This document shows positions 34,061-42,900 of a stretch of DNA of 64,000 nt, one piece after another. How positions within the stretch are numbered: position 1 is the stretch's first letter; each line of letters starts with the position of its first letter. A program made the position numbers and the translations under genes. Under the pieces are notes generated by a model. The model ran no database searches, had not been told where the DNA came from, and was given only the letters and a program-made list of their open reading frames with translations. The DNA comes from Acidobacteriota bacterium (GTDB lineage Bacteria; Acidobacteriota; Thermoanaerobaculia; Multivoradales; Multivoraceae). The stretch is from positions 496,001 through 560,000 of the forward strand of contig JAPPFP010000006.1 of NCBI GenBank assembly GCA_028877275.1. Direction: 5' to 3'.

Positions 34061-36085
34061 TCAGGCGGGTACCTCGCGAAGCTGTTCGACGATCCGGAAC
34101 TTCAGCTTCGCGCGAGGCTTCATGTTCGGGATGGGATTGAACTGAAGCCGGTAGTCCCTGGGAACGAGCTCGAATCTGAAGTGGCGGGCGATCATCAGGA
34201 CGTTGATCGCCAGTTGCAGCTCCGTCTGCCGAAAGCCGAGACAACTGTGGGTGCCCAGACCGTAGGGCGCGTAGCCGGGGCTGCGGTGCTCCGCCCGATC
34301 CGGCAGGTAGCGGTCGATGTCGAAGGAGTGGGGATCCGGGAAGACCTCCTCCATGTAGTGCGGCGCGGTCGAAGCGATGAAGAGCCTTGAACCGACCGGG
34401 ATCTCGTAGTCCTCGATCACGCAGGCGTTCATCACGTTCCGGATGGCCATGGGGACGACCGGGTACATCCGGAGGGTCTCCATGAGGAAACGGTGTGTGA
34501 CGTCGATCGTGGAGGGGTTGATGGCCTGACCGTCCGGATCGCCGTTCTCGAAGAGTGCGTCGGCTTCGGCACGGATCTGCTCCCGCAGTTCCGGCTGCGT
34601 CGTCATGGCGTAGAGCGCGAAGCTGATCGCGTCGCCCACGTAGACGCTGGCAACCAGCGCCGCGGAGAGCTGGAAGCGCAGCGTGGTTTCCGGCACGAAC
34701 TGCGGGTCGCTCGCGTGGAGCCCGAGCCAGTCGTCCGCCAGATCGCGCGGCTGGTCGATCCGCTGGGCCGGAGTATGTGAGCTCTGGATGCGTTCCAGGA
34801 GCCTGTCGACGGTCCTTGCCTTGCGCTTCATGCCGGGCGTGTTCATCATCATCTTTGGCAGGGCCCGCATGATGTGAACGGCCAGGGCGCGCTCCTTGTA
34901 GGCGACCAGTTCCCCGATGAGATCCTGCGAGTCCACTCCGATGGTGAGTGGAGAGAGTTGCGCGTTGACCAGGAGACGGCAGGACCGGGCCGGGATGGCG
35001 TCGCCCACCTTCCAGTCCGCGAGGTACTTTCGAAGATAGGCGTAGAGCCGATCGAGCTGCCCGGCGAGCCTGCCGCGGGAGTATCCGGGCGACATGGCCT
35101 TGCGGAGTCGAAAGTGATCGGCGCCGTCCAGGGAAGGCATGACGCCGGACGCGCCGTAGACCTTCTCGAAGTCGTTGAAGTAGTCCTTCGTTCGCAGGTG
35201 CGTGCGCCCGCGCTTGTTGACCCACTGATTTACGTCGGTTCCCGCCAGGCAGATCATGCGCTCGCCGATGGGCGGGCGGAGCTCGAAGACAGGCCCGAAC
35301 TCCTCGGCAAGGCCGGCGAAGAGGGCGGGAAGGTTGCCGTCGCGGGCGTACTGGTTGCGCAGCAACTTCCGGAATGGAATCCCCGGCATCTTCTTCGTCA
35401 GAGCCGAATGTCGGCGGATCGGCTCCGCGATGTTCTGGGCGACCGCTTCGGCGATGGAACGTCCGATCAGATCCATCCTGCAGACCAGCTCGATCCGTTC
35501 TTCCGTCTCTTCGTCGATCTGGAAGATGAAGCGCAGAACGTCGCAGGCGTTGACGATGCAGAGAACGATGATGTCTCGCGGATCGGGAATCTCGTCGTTG
35601 AAGATGACGTCGGCGATGCGGTCCCGAATGAACTGGGTCGCCGTGCCCTCTTCGGACTGGCCGTGCGCGTCCGCCTGCCAGCCGGTTCGCGGAAGGGTCC
35701 AGAAGTCACCGTCGTGGTGCTGGAGGATGTTCCGCGCCACCAGGCGGTCGAGGGTGAGGTCGATCACGGCCTCGGCCTGTGGCGCGAATCGTTCGATCCA
35801 GTAGCGCGCTGTCCGCTGGGTCGTCTCCCGGGCCAGTTCCCCGAGAATCGGATCGAGAGCCGGGTCTCCGGTCTCCGTCGCGTCAACGAGATAGAGAGCA
35901 TCCGGGTCCGTATCGATGCGCGACTGGAGTGAGAGCTCGGCAAGCACCGCGCCGGCAACGGCGCAGTGCAGGTGCCAGCCCGGGACCTGATGGAAGTAGC
36001 CGTTCTCCTCGTTGAGGAGCATCAGGATCAGCTCGTCCGTGAGGGTGAGCCTCTGGCTCGAGGGAGCTGCGGCGGTGGGAGTCAT
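34061..36085 (-). CDS. GPP34 domain fused to cytochrome P450 (copy B)
   Basis: 674 residues, same architecture as copy A. The GPP34 part (about 1-200) is the clearer of the two: LTLTDELILMLLNEENGYF, CAVAGAVLAELSL, LDPILGELARE. The P450 part has E-x-x-R in METLRMYPV (about 535) and the heme Cys in YGLGTHSCLG (about 613), with Tyr in place of the usual first Phe. The I-helix reads ASVYVGDAISF, lacking the A-G-x-x-T signature that copy A retains. This predicts an altered oxygen-activation site and a different reaction. It follows the RND permease gene on the same strand with a 27-bp gap, preceded by AAGGCGA. Confidence 0.9.
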   Translation of the reverse strand: MTPTAAAPSSQRLTLTDELILMLLNEENGYFHQVPGWHLHCAVAGAVLAELSLQSRIDTDPDALYLVDATETGDPALDPILGELARETTQRTARYWIERFAPQAEAVIDLTLDRLVARNILQHHDGDFWTLPRTGWQADAHGQSEEGTATQFIRDRIADVIFNDEIPDPRDIIVLCIVNACDVLRFIFQIDEETEERIELVCRMDLIGRSIAEAVAQNIAEPIRRHSALTKKMPGIPFRKLLRNQYARDGNLPALFAGLAEEFGPVFELRPPIGERMICLAGTDVNQWVNKRGRTHLRTKDYFNDFEKVYGASGVMPSLDGADHFRLRKAMSPGYSRGRLAGQLDRLYAYLRKYLADWKVGDAIPARSCRLLVNAQLSPLTIGVDSQDLIGELVAYKERALAVHIMRALPKMMMNTPGMKRKARTVDRLLERIQSSHTPAQRIDQPRDLADDWLGLHASDPQFVPETTLRFQLSAALVASVYVGDAISFALYAMTTQPELREQIRAEADALFENGDPDGQAINPSTIDVTHRFLMETLRMYPVVPMAIRNVMNACVIEDYEIPVGSRLFIASTAPHYMEEVFPDPHSFDIDRYLPDRAEHRSPGYAPYGLGTHSCLGFRQTELQLAINVLMIARHFRFELVPRDYRLQFNPIPNMKPRAKLKFRIVEQLREVPA

Positions 36086-36112
36086 GTCTGGTCGCCTTGT
36101 CGTCGGGCAGCC

Positions 36113-39100
36113 TTATGCGGCCTCGAGGGCGGGGCCGGGTATCTGGTGCCGGGAGGTCAGTCGCAGGTGAATCGTATACAGGGCCGGTACGAGCAGCATC
36201 AGAAGGGATGTCGTGATGGCGATGCCGCAGCCGAGCGAAGCGGCGAACGGGACGAGAAACTGTGCCTGGATCGACGGTTCGAGAATGAGGGGCGTGAAGC
36301 CGAGGAAGGTGGTCAGGGACGTCAGCATGATGGGTCGGAAGCGGCCCTTGGCGCCTTCGACGATCGCGTCCTTTGCGGAGAAGCCCTCCCTGAGTTCCTG
36401 ATCGATGAAGTCGATCATCACGAGAGAGTCGTTCACGACGACGCCGGCGAGGCCGAAGAATCCCATGAAGGAGACCGCGCTCAGGGGGATCCCGAGGAAC
36501 AGGTGACCGAGGATCACGCCGATGAACCCGAACGGGATCACCGCCATGACGAGGAACGGCTTGGTGTAGGAGCGCAGCGGAATCGCCAGCAGGGCGAAGA
36601 TCATCAGCAGCGCGATGGCAAACCCTCGATAGAGCGCGCCCAGGGAATCGAGCTGCTGCTGCTGCTCGCCTCCGAAGCTGTAGGTCAGGTCCGGATCGGC
36701 GGCCGTCAGTTCCGCGAGAATGACGTTCTCCAGAATGTCGTTCGCCTCCCCGCCGGAGATCGCGGTCGGGTCGACGTCCGCGGTGACCGTGACGACACGC
36801 TGGCCGTCCTTGCGCCTTGCGGCGGGCGGCGACGTGCCTGAACTCAGCGAAGCGACCCGACTCAGAGGGACTTCGCCTCCGCCGGGCGTGCGGAGCAGGT
36901 AACTCTCGACGTCGGTGATCGCGTTGCGGTCAGCCTCGGGCAGGCGCACATAGACCCGGACCTCTTCCCGGCCTCGCTGAACCCGCAGGGCCTCTTCACC
37001 GAAGAACGCGGCTCGCGTCTGCCAGGCCAGGTCGTCGAGAGTGAGACCGAGGGTTCGCGCCTCCGGCAGCAGCTCGAGCTGGAGTTCCGGGACGCCCGGT
37101 GTGTGATCCGAGCGGATGTCGAAGATTCCTCCCACCGCGCGGAGTTCATTGACGACGGAATCGGCGATCTGGGCCAGGCGCTCGGGATCGGGGTGGGAGA
37201 GGACCGCTTCCACGGGGTTGCCCAGGTCGATGATCTCGCCGCTGAAGGTGACGCCGCGAACGTGGGGCAGGACTCCCACCTCTTCGCGCCATGCCTGAAC
37301 GACGTCTCCGCTGGTGATCTGCCGTTGCCGGGCGCCCAGGAGTTTGAAGTCAATCGTGGCGATGTTGGCTTCGGGGTTCAGGGTCGGCTCCGGGTTGAGT
37401 CCCCCGCCCTCGATTCGCGGCCGCTGCCCCACGGTCACGGTGACTCCGGAGAGCAGGGGAGGCGCATCGTCCGGCCGATCCTCGGAGAGTCGGTCGATCG
37501 CGCGGTGGCCGGCCGCCTCCAACTCTCGCGCCACCTCGTACGTCCGCTGGGCGGTCGTGCCGTCGGGCATCTCCAGGCTGGCGGTGGCGAAGTCGCCCTC
37601 GACGTTCTCCGCGAAGGTGGCCGGCACGATGCCGGCCGGTACCAGGGCAACGCAGACCACGAGCAATCCGACGCCTGCCGCGATCGTCACCCCGGGGTGA
37701 GCCGTCGCGAAACGGAGGCCATGGTCGAGCGGGCCCTGCAGGAATCGGTTCAGCGCGCGATCCACACCGCCCTGGATCCGTGCCGCGACCCGATCGACGG
37801 GGCCGGTCGGCTTCCACTCCGGACCGTGCAGGTGAGACAGGTGGCGGGGCAGCACCAGCGTCGATTCGACCAGCGAAAACAGCAGCATGGCGATGACGAT
37901 GATCGGCAGCGCTCCCCAGACCTCGCCGATTCCGCCGGGGATGAAGAGCAGGGGGATGAACGCCACGACCGAAGTGAGTACGGCGAAGGTCAACGGCACC
38001 AGGATGCGTCGAGTGCCGCGGATCGCGGCCGTGAGTCCCGGCGTGCCCCGCATGCGCTCGTAGTGGATGTACTCGGCGACGACGATCGCGTCGTCGACGA
38101 CGATGCCGATGGCGAGGACGAAGGAGAAGAGGGAGATGGCGTTGATCGCCAGGTCGAGCGCCAGCATGACGGCGAGCGCGCCGATGCCCGAAACGGCAAG
38201 GCCGACGGCGACCCAGAAGGCGATTCGGAGCTCGAGAAACAGACCCAGCGCGATGAGGACCAGCAGGAGGCCCAGCGCGCCGTTCTTGAGGAGGATGCTC
38301 GCGCGCTCCGTGTAGGCATCGGACTCGTCATTCCAGACGGTTACTCCCAGGCCGTCCGGAAGCGAGGGAGTCAACTCGTTCTCCACGTACGCCAGGACGG
38401 CGTTGGCGACGCCCATCGCGTGCTCGTCTTCAGCTCGAAAGACCTCGATGAAGGCGGCGGGCTTGTCCTGGTGCCGGACGATCAGGTCGGCGTTCTGAAA
38501 GCCGTCGTGGACCTCGGCGACATCCCCCAGGCGGACCGCCGTGCCGTCGCTCCTGCTGAGAAGGATGATGTCCTCGAAATCCTGCTGCTCGTAGCGCTGG
38601 CCGAGGGTCCGTACGCGGACCTGTGACTCCCGCGTATCGATGCTGCCCGCGGACAGCTCCAGGGAACTGCGGCGAATCGCCCCGGCCACGTCACTGAGCG
38701 TGAGTCCGAGGGCTCGCAAGCGCCTGAGCGGCACTTCAACCGAGATTTCGTAGTTCCGCACGCCGCTGACGTCGACCTGGGAAACGCCGGGAAGGGAAGT
38801 GAGCTGATCCTCGACCTGATAGGCGAGTTCCTTCAGCGAGCGCTCGGAGACGTCGCCGTAGAGGACGAGCCGGATCATGCTCTGGCGGTTCGTCATCTCC
38901 CGGAACAGGGGACGTTCGGCGCCGCCCGGAAACGACTGGATCCGGCCGACGGCGGACTCGATGTCGTCCTGCGCTTTGGCCATGTCCGTACCCGACTTCA
39001 TCTCGACCCGGACGGATGCCATGCCGGGGGCCGCCACCGACTTGACCGCCTTCACGTCTTCCAGACCGCTGACCTCGTCCTCGATCTTGACGACGATGGA

Positions 39101-39319
39101 TTCCTCCACCTCCTCCGGGGTCGCGCCGGGGTAGGCCATCGTGACTTCGATGTGGTTGAAGGGCACGGTGGGCCACGCCTCCCGCTCGAGACCCGTCAGC
39201 GCCACGAGCCCCGCGGCGATGATGGCCCACATCAACAGGTTGGCGGCAACACCGTTGCTCGCCATGTAGGCGATTGGCCCGGGCCGTTCGCCGTGGCTGC
39301 TGCCGTCGTTGGAAGTCAC
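36113..39319 (-). CDS. RND-family inner-membrane permease
   Basis: 1068 residues from a GTG at 39319; about the usual length of an AcrB/HAE1-type pump. The first transmembrane helix (ANLLMWAIIAAGLVALTGL) and two large periplasmic loops are present. The proton-relay Asp pair is in GIVVDDAIVVAEY (about residue 410), as in TM4 of AcrB. The second half repeats the 6-TM pattern. No membrane-fusion protein or outer-membrane channel gene is adjacent, which is unusual for drug pumps. It is upstream of copy B of the GPP34-P450 on the same strand, so it may move the lipid modified by this cluster, as the sterol transporter BstA does in methanotrophs. A TAAACT hexamer lies 12 bases before the start. Confidence 0.93.
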   Translation of the reverse strand: MTSNDGSSHGERPGPIAYMASNGVAANLLMWAIIAAGLVALTGLEREAWPTVPFNHIEVTMAYPGATPEEVEESIVVKIEDEVSGLEDVKAVKSVAAPGMASVRVEMKSGTDMAKAQDDIESAVGRIQSFPGGAERPLFREMTNRQSMIRLVLYGDVSERSLKELAYQVEDQLTSLPGVSQVDVSGVRNYEISVEVPLRRLRALGLTLSDVAGAIRRSSLELSAGSIDTRESQVRVRTLGQRYEQQDFEDIILLSRSDGTAVRLGDVAEVHDGFQNADLIVRHQDKPAAFIEVFRAEDEHAMGVANAVLAYVENELTPSLPDGLGVTVWNDESDAYTERASILLKNGALGLLLVLIALGLFLELRIAFWVAVGLAVSGIGALAVMLALDLAINAISLFSFVLAIGIVVDDAIVVAEYIHYERMRGTPGLTAAIRGTRRILVPLTFAVLTSVVAFIPLLFIPGGIGEVWGALPIIVIAMLLFSLVESTLVLPRHLSHLHGPEWKPTGPVDRVAARIQGGVDRALNRFLQGPLDHGLRFATAHPGVTIAAGVGLLVVCVALVPAGIVPATFAENVEGDFATASLEMPDGTTAQRTYEVARELEAAGHRAIDRLSEDRPDDAPPLLSGVTVTVGQRPRIEGGGLNPEPTLNPEANIATIDFKLLGARQRQITSGDVVQAWREEVGVLPHVRGVTFSGEIIDLGNPVEAVLSHPDPERLAQIADSVVNELRAVGGIFDIRSDHTPGVPELQLELLPEARTLGLTLDDLAWQTRAAFFGEEALRVQRGREEVRVYVRLPEADRNAITDVESYLLRTPGGGEVPLSRVASLSSGTSPPAARRKDGQRVVTVTADVDPTAISGGEANDILENVILAELTAADPDLTYSFGGEQQQQLDSLGALYRGFAIALLMIFALLAIPLRSYTKPFLVMAVIPFGFIGVILGHLFLGIPLSAVSFMGFFGLAGVVVNDSLVMIDFIDQELREGFSAKDAIVEGAKGRFRPIMLTSLTTFLGFTPLILEPSIQAQFLVPFAASLGCGIAITTSLLMLLVPALYTIHLRLTSRHQIPGPALEAA

Positions 39320-39363
39320 TTGTGTTCCATGAGTTTACCGCGACGGCGGCGCTTCGGCCGGCG

Positions 39364-40341
39364 CTAGCGGAGCGAGGTGGTCCAGAACGTCATCATGTCC
39401 TCGTGGAACGCCCGCGCCTGGTCGCCGGCGGTGCCGATTCGGGCGCCTCTGCGGCCGTAGGGCGACTTGACCTGGTAGATCATCGCGTCGCGTTCGGTGA
39501 AGCCGGGATCGGCCTCGCCGGTCACCGGATGCACGAAGGCGCCGTCGTCGCCGATGTAGATCGTCGGAGACCCCGGACTGACGGATGCGTCCGGGACCAG
39601 TTCCACCGGCGTGTCGCGGTCGAAGCTGTGGTGCGTGTTAGGGAAGAGCCGGAAGCTGGCGTCGCATCCGCAGAGGGTCATCGCGTGCATGTGGGCCTGG
39701 ACCTGGAGCGGCAGGCACCACTCGTCCAGGTCGCCGATGACGGACCGCACGACGGTGCGGCCGACGTCGGGCCGCAGGAACTGGAAGCCTGACCACGGGT
39801 ACGCGGCGTAGACGGCGGCGAGTCCGGAAGCCCGGTCCGCGTCGACCAGGGGCGCCAGGCAAGCCGCTGACAGCACCGCCGACCCGCCGCGGCTGTGACC
39901 CTGGGCGCCGATCCGCGCCGCGTCGATGTCGTCTCGCCGGACCAGGACCGCTGCGGTCGCGAGCACGTCCCAGGCGCTGGCCGCGAACGAGTACTGCGCC
40001 TGGTTGGCGACGGTGGAAGTCACGCCGCGCGTGCCGAACGGGTCGATCACGCAGCAGGCGATCCCGGCCTCCGTGAGCATGTCCGCCTTGGCGACGTGAG
40101 ACGGCGCGACGCCGAGACTTCCAGGGACGACGACCACGACGGGCCATGGACCCTTTCCGCGCGGCAGGAACAGGCTGCCGAGGATCTCGGTGGCCGGCAT
40201 GGCGTCCGGCTCGGAGATCGCCTGGTGGAAACCCGTTGGATCGGCGGTGGGGATGGACAACGTCTCGCCGGCGATGCCGTTCCCGAGAACCACGGGCCCG
40301 TCCGTCAGGGTGACCGTTGCACTGCTGCTGTTTGTTGGCAC
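39364..40341 (-). CDS. dienelactone hydrolase-like alpha/beta hydrolase
   Basis: 325 residues from the GTG at 40341, chosen because GGAGG precedes it; the open frame runs much further upstream but only across the divergent DUF1592 gene. An alpha/beta-hydrolase core is visible: WPVVVVVPGSLG near residue 80, the nucleophile elbow GAQGHSRGG (about residue 175), an acid near DLDEW, and the catalytic His in NTHHSFDRD. No signal peptide is apparent. The family covers esterases, lactonases and peptidases, so the substrate remains open. Confidence 0.83.
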   Translation of the reverse strand: MPTNSSSATVTLTDGPVVLGNGIAGETLSIPTADPTGFHQAISEPDAMPATEILGSLFLPRGKGPWPVVVVVPGSLGVAPSHVAKADMLTEAGIACCVIDPFGTRGVTSTVANQAQYSFAASAWDVLATAAVLVRRDDIDAARIGAQGHSRGGSAVLSAACLAPLVDADRASGLAAVYAAYPWSGFQFLRPDVGRTVVRSVIGDLDEWCLPLQVQAHMHAMTLCGCDASFRLFPNTHHSFDRDTPVELVPDASVSPGSPTIYIGDDGAFVHPVTGEADPGFTERDAMIYQVKSPYGRRGARIGTAGDQARAFHEDMMTFWTTSLR

Positions 40342-40422
40342 TTGACTGCCTCCTTCGCCGCCTTTGTCTGCTGAGGCCAGCGAGCTTACGTTGTCGGTTG
40401 GAGGCGGGACCTCGGCCTCTTC

Positions 40423-42891
40423 TTGCAACGGCGTTGTAAGATCGCACCACCCAACAGGGAGACAGATACGCACCAGGAAAGACCAGCGCTGATTGCGTCG
40501 GTGGCGCTGCTGATCTCGGGCTTCGTTCCGGGCGGTGCCGGCGCCGGTGCGTTCGAGGCGGAAGTCGAGCCGCTGTTCGAGGCGTCGTGCCTGACATGCC
40601 ATGTCGGGACGGAGATGACGCCGCTCGATCTGACCCTCCTCGGTCACGACCTGGGCGACCGGGAGACCTTCCGCCTGTGGGAGCGCATCTTCGATCGGAT
40701 CAGCGGAGGGGAGATGCCGCCGCCCGGTGCTCGCAGGCCGGCGCAGCGCATCGTCGACTCGGCGCTCGACTCCCTGAAGGGCGCGCTGCTCGAAGCGAAC
40801 CGGGCCGAGCGCGCCGGGCAACGGACGCCGCTTCGCCGTCTCACCAGGCTGGAGTACGAGTACACGATCCAGGACCTGCTGGGGATCGATCCCGACGTCG
40901 CCGCGAGCCTGGCCAACGACCTGCCGGAGGAGACCGATACCGGCGGTTTCGATGTCGTCGCCGAGAACCAGGGCATCTCGCCGCTCCACGTGCGCAGCTA
41001 CTTGACGGCCGCGGCCGGCGCGCTCGACGAGGCGCTCAGGAACGGGCCGCGTCCCGAGACGCGAACCGTCGAGATCGACTACTCGAAGTCGCCCTATCTG
41101 ACCCGGAACTCCGTCGGTGAGTACCTGGGCGCCGGCATCGTCAAGATGGTGGACGACGCCGCGGTCATGTTCTTCGAGGGGGGCTCGACCTACACCTTCC
41201 ACAGCATGACCGAGGGCTTCCTCGTCGACATGCCTGGCCGCTACCGGGTGACGATCGACGCGTACCCCTACCAGGCGACGTCGCCGATCACGCTGACCCT
41301 CTTCCACGGCAACCAGCAGGGAGTCGCGACCGCGGCCCTGAATAGCTTGATCGGCTCGTTCGACCTGGTGGACCCCGAAGGCCGGGTCGTCGAAATCACT
41401 CCCTACCTCCGGCCGCGCGATCTGGTCGCTCCTTCGCTCGCCGACGCCTACCGGCCGCCGGACGACAAGGTGTCGTACTTCGCGCCGGAGCGCAACGTCC
41501 GGGACTATCCGTGGGAGGGCATCGCGTTCCGGACGATGACGATCGAGGGGCCGCTCTTCGACGACTGGCCTCCGCGCAGTACGAGGGAACTGCTCTCCGG
41601 GATCGAGTTCGACGAGGCCGGCGACCCCGTGCTCACCAAGGACGCCTACGATCATGTCGTCGATGTCGTGGCGGGCTTCGGTCCGCGGGCCTTCCGGCGG
41701 CCGCTCACGGAGGGCGAACTCGAAACCTACGTGGGGTTGGCGAAACCCGTCCTCGAAGACGGCTTGCCGTTCCTCGAGGCGGTCCGCGAGCCGCTGCGCG
41801 CCATGCTGATCGCTCCGGCGTTCGTGTACCACGTGGGGAGCCAGGGAGAGCTGGACGACTTCCAGGTCGCGACGCGGCTCTCCTACCTGCTCTGGCGTTC
41901 GATGCCGGACCGGGAACTCTTCGATCTGGCCGCCGCCGGCCGGCTTTCGGATGACGACGTACTGGCAAGCCAGGTCGACCGGATGCTCGACGATCCGAAG
42001 AGCGAGCGATTCATCGAGGACTTCGCCGGCCAGGCGTTCCGGCTCTACGAGATGAACGCGACGACGCCCGACAAGGCGCTCTATCCCGAGTACGACAGCC
42101 GGCTGGGACAGGCGATGGCCCGGGAGACGCGGCTCTTCCTGGCCGAGCTCCTCGCGGAGGACCTGAGCGTCGGCAACCTGATCGACTCCGACTTCACCTT
42201 CGTCAATCGTCGGCTCGCCGAGCACTACGGCATCGAGGGCGTCACCGGCCAGCAGATGCGCAAGGTGGCCATCCCCGAAGACAGTCCTCGCGGCGGCCTG
42301 CTGACCCAGGCGAGCATCCACAAGATCACCGCCAACGGGACGACGACGTCGCCGGTGCCGCGCGGCAACTTCGTGCTCGCGAATCTGCTCGGTCAACCGG
42401 CGCCTCCGCCGCCCGCCGGCGTGGAGGGCCTGGAGCCGGACACGCGGGGCGCGACGACGATCCGCGAGCAGCTCGACAGGCACCGCACGGACACGGTCTG
42501 CAACAGTTGCCACCGCAACATCGACCCGCCGGGCTTCGCGCTGGAGTCCTTCGACCCGATCGGCGGCTTTCGCGAGGCGTACCGCATTCCGGGCGATGAG
42601 GGCGCCGGCGGCTATCGCGAAGGCCTTCCGGTCGACGTCACCGGCGTCACTCCGCAGGGACAGGTCTTCGTCGGCATCGAGGAGTACAAGAAGCTGCTCT
42701 ACGGCAACGAACTGGCCCAGGTGGCCCGCCACATCGCGTCCCAGTTGATCGCTTTCGCCACGGGCGCTCCGGTCGAGTTCGCGGACCGCGAAGCGGTTGA
42801 GGACATCCTCAGCGAGCTCGCCGACGACGGCTATCCGCTGCGCAGCATGATCCGGGAGGTCGTGAAGAGCGATCTCTTCGCCAACCTGTAG
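40423..42891 (+). CDS. second DUF1592-type c-type cytochrome-domain protein
   Basis: About 822 residues from a TTG at 40423; a start near 40501 (GTG) is possible because a hydrophobic signal (ALIASVALLISGF) begins there. The N-terminal heme motif is SCLTCH (about residue 55) and the C-terminal one is CNSCHRNIDPPGF (about residue 700). Middle segments LTRLEYEYTIQDLLG and TRLSYLLWRSMPDRELF match DUF1587 and DUF1592. It differs from the 17378-19810 paralogue by a long insert near residues 220-380 with beta-rich character. It is exported and should bind heme. It pairs with the next gene. Confidence 0.92.
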   Translation: MQRRCKIAPPNRETDTHQERPALIASVALLISGFVPGGAGAGAFEAEVEPLFEASCLTCHVGTEMTPLDLTLLGHDLGDRETFRLWERIFDRISGGEMPPPGARRPAQRIVDSALDSLKGALLEANRAERAGQRTPLRRLTRLEYEYTIQDLLGIDPDVAASLANDLPEETDTGGFDVVAENQGISPLHVRSYLTAAAGALDEALRNGPRPETRTVEIDYSKSPYLTRNSVGEYLGAGIVKMVDDAAVMFFEGGSTYTFHSMTEGFLVDMPGRYRVTIDAYPYQATSPITLTLFHGNQQGVATAALNSLIGSFDLVDPEGRVVEITPYLRPRDLVAPSLADAYRPPDDKVSYFAPERNVRDYPWEGIAFRTMTIEGPLFDDWPPRSTRELLSGIEFDEAGDPVLTKDAYDHVVDVVAGFGPRAFRRPLTEGELETYVGLAKPVLEDGLPFLEAVREPLRAMLIAPAFVYHVGSQGELDDFQVATRLSYLLWRSMPDRELFDLAAAGRLSDDDVLASQVDRMLDDPKSERFIEDFAGQAFRLYEMNATTPDKALYPEYDSRLGQAMARETRLFLAELLAEDLSVGNLIDSDFTFVNRRLAEHYGIEGVTGQQMRKVAIPEDSPRGGLLTQASIHKITANGTTTSPVPRGNFVLANLLGQPAPPPPAGVEGLEPDTRGATTIREQLDRHRTDTVCNSCHRNIDPPGFALESFDPIGGFREAYRIPGDEGAGGYREGLPVDVTGVTPQGQVFVGIEEYKKLLYGNELAQVARHIASQLIAFATGAPVEFADREAVEDILSELADDGYPLRSMIREVVKSDLFANL

Positions 42892-42900
42892 GTACCCGAC

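Noticed and set aside
40342..42732. Long minus-strand extension upstream of the dienelactone-hydrolase-like gene
   Set aside because: It is antisense to the clear DUF1592 cytochrome gene. The hydrolase starts at the GTG at 40341, which has its own ribosome site.
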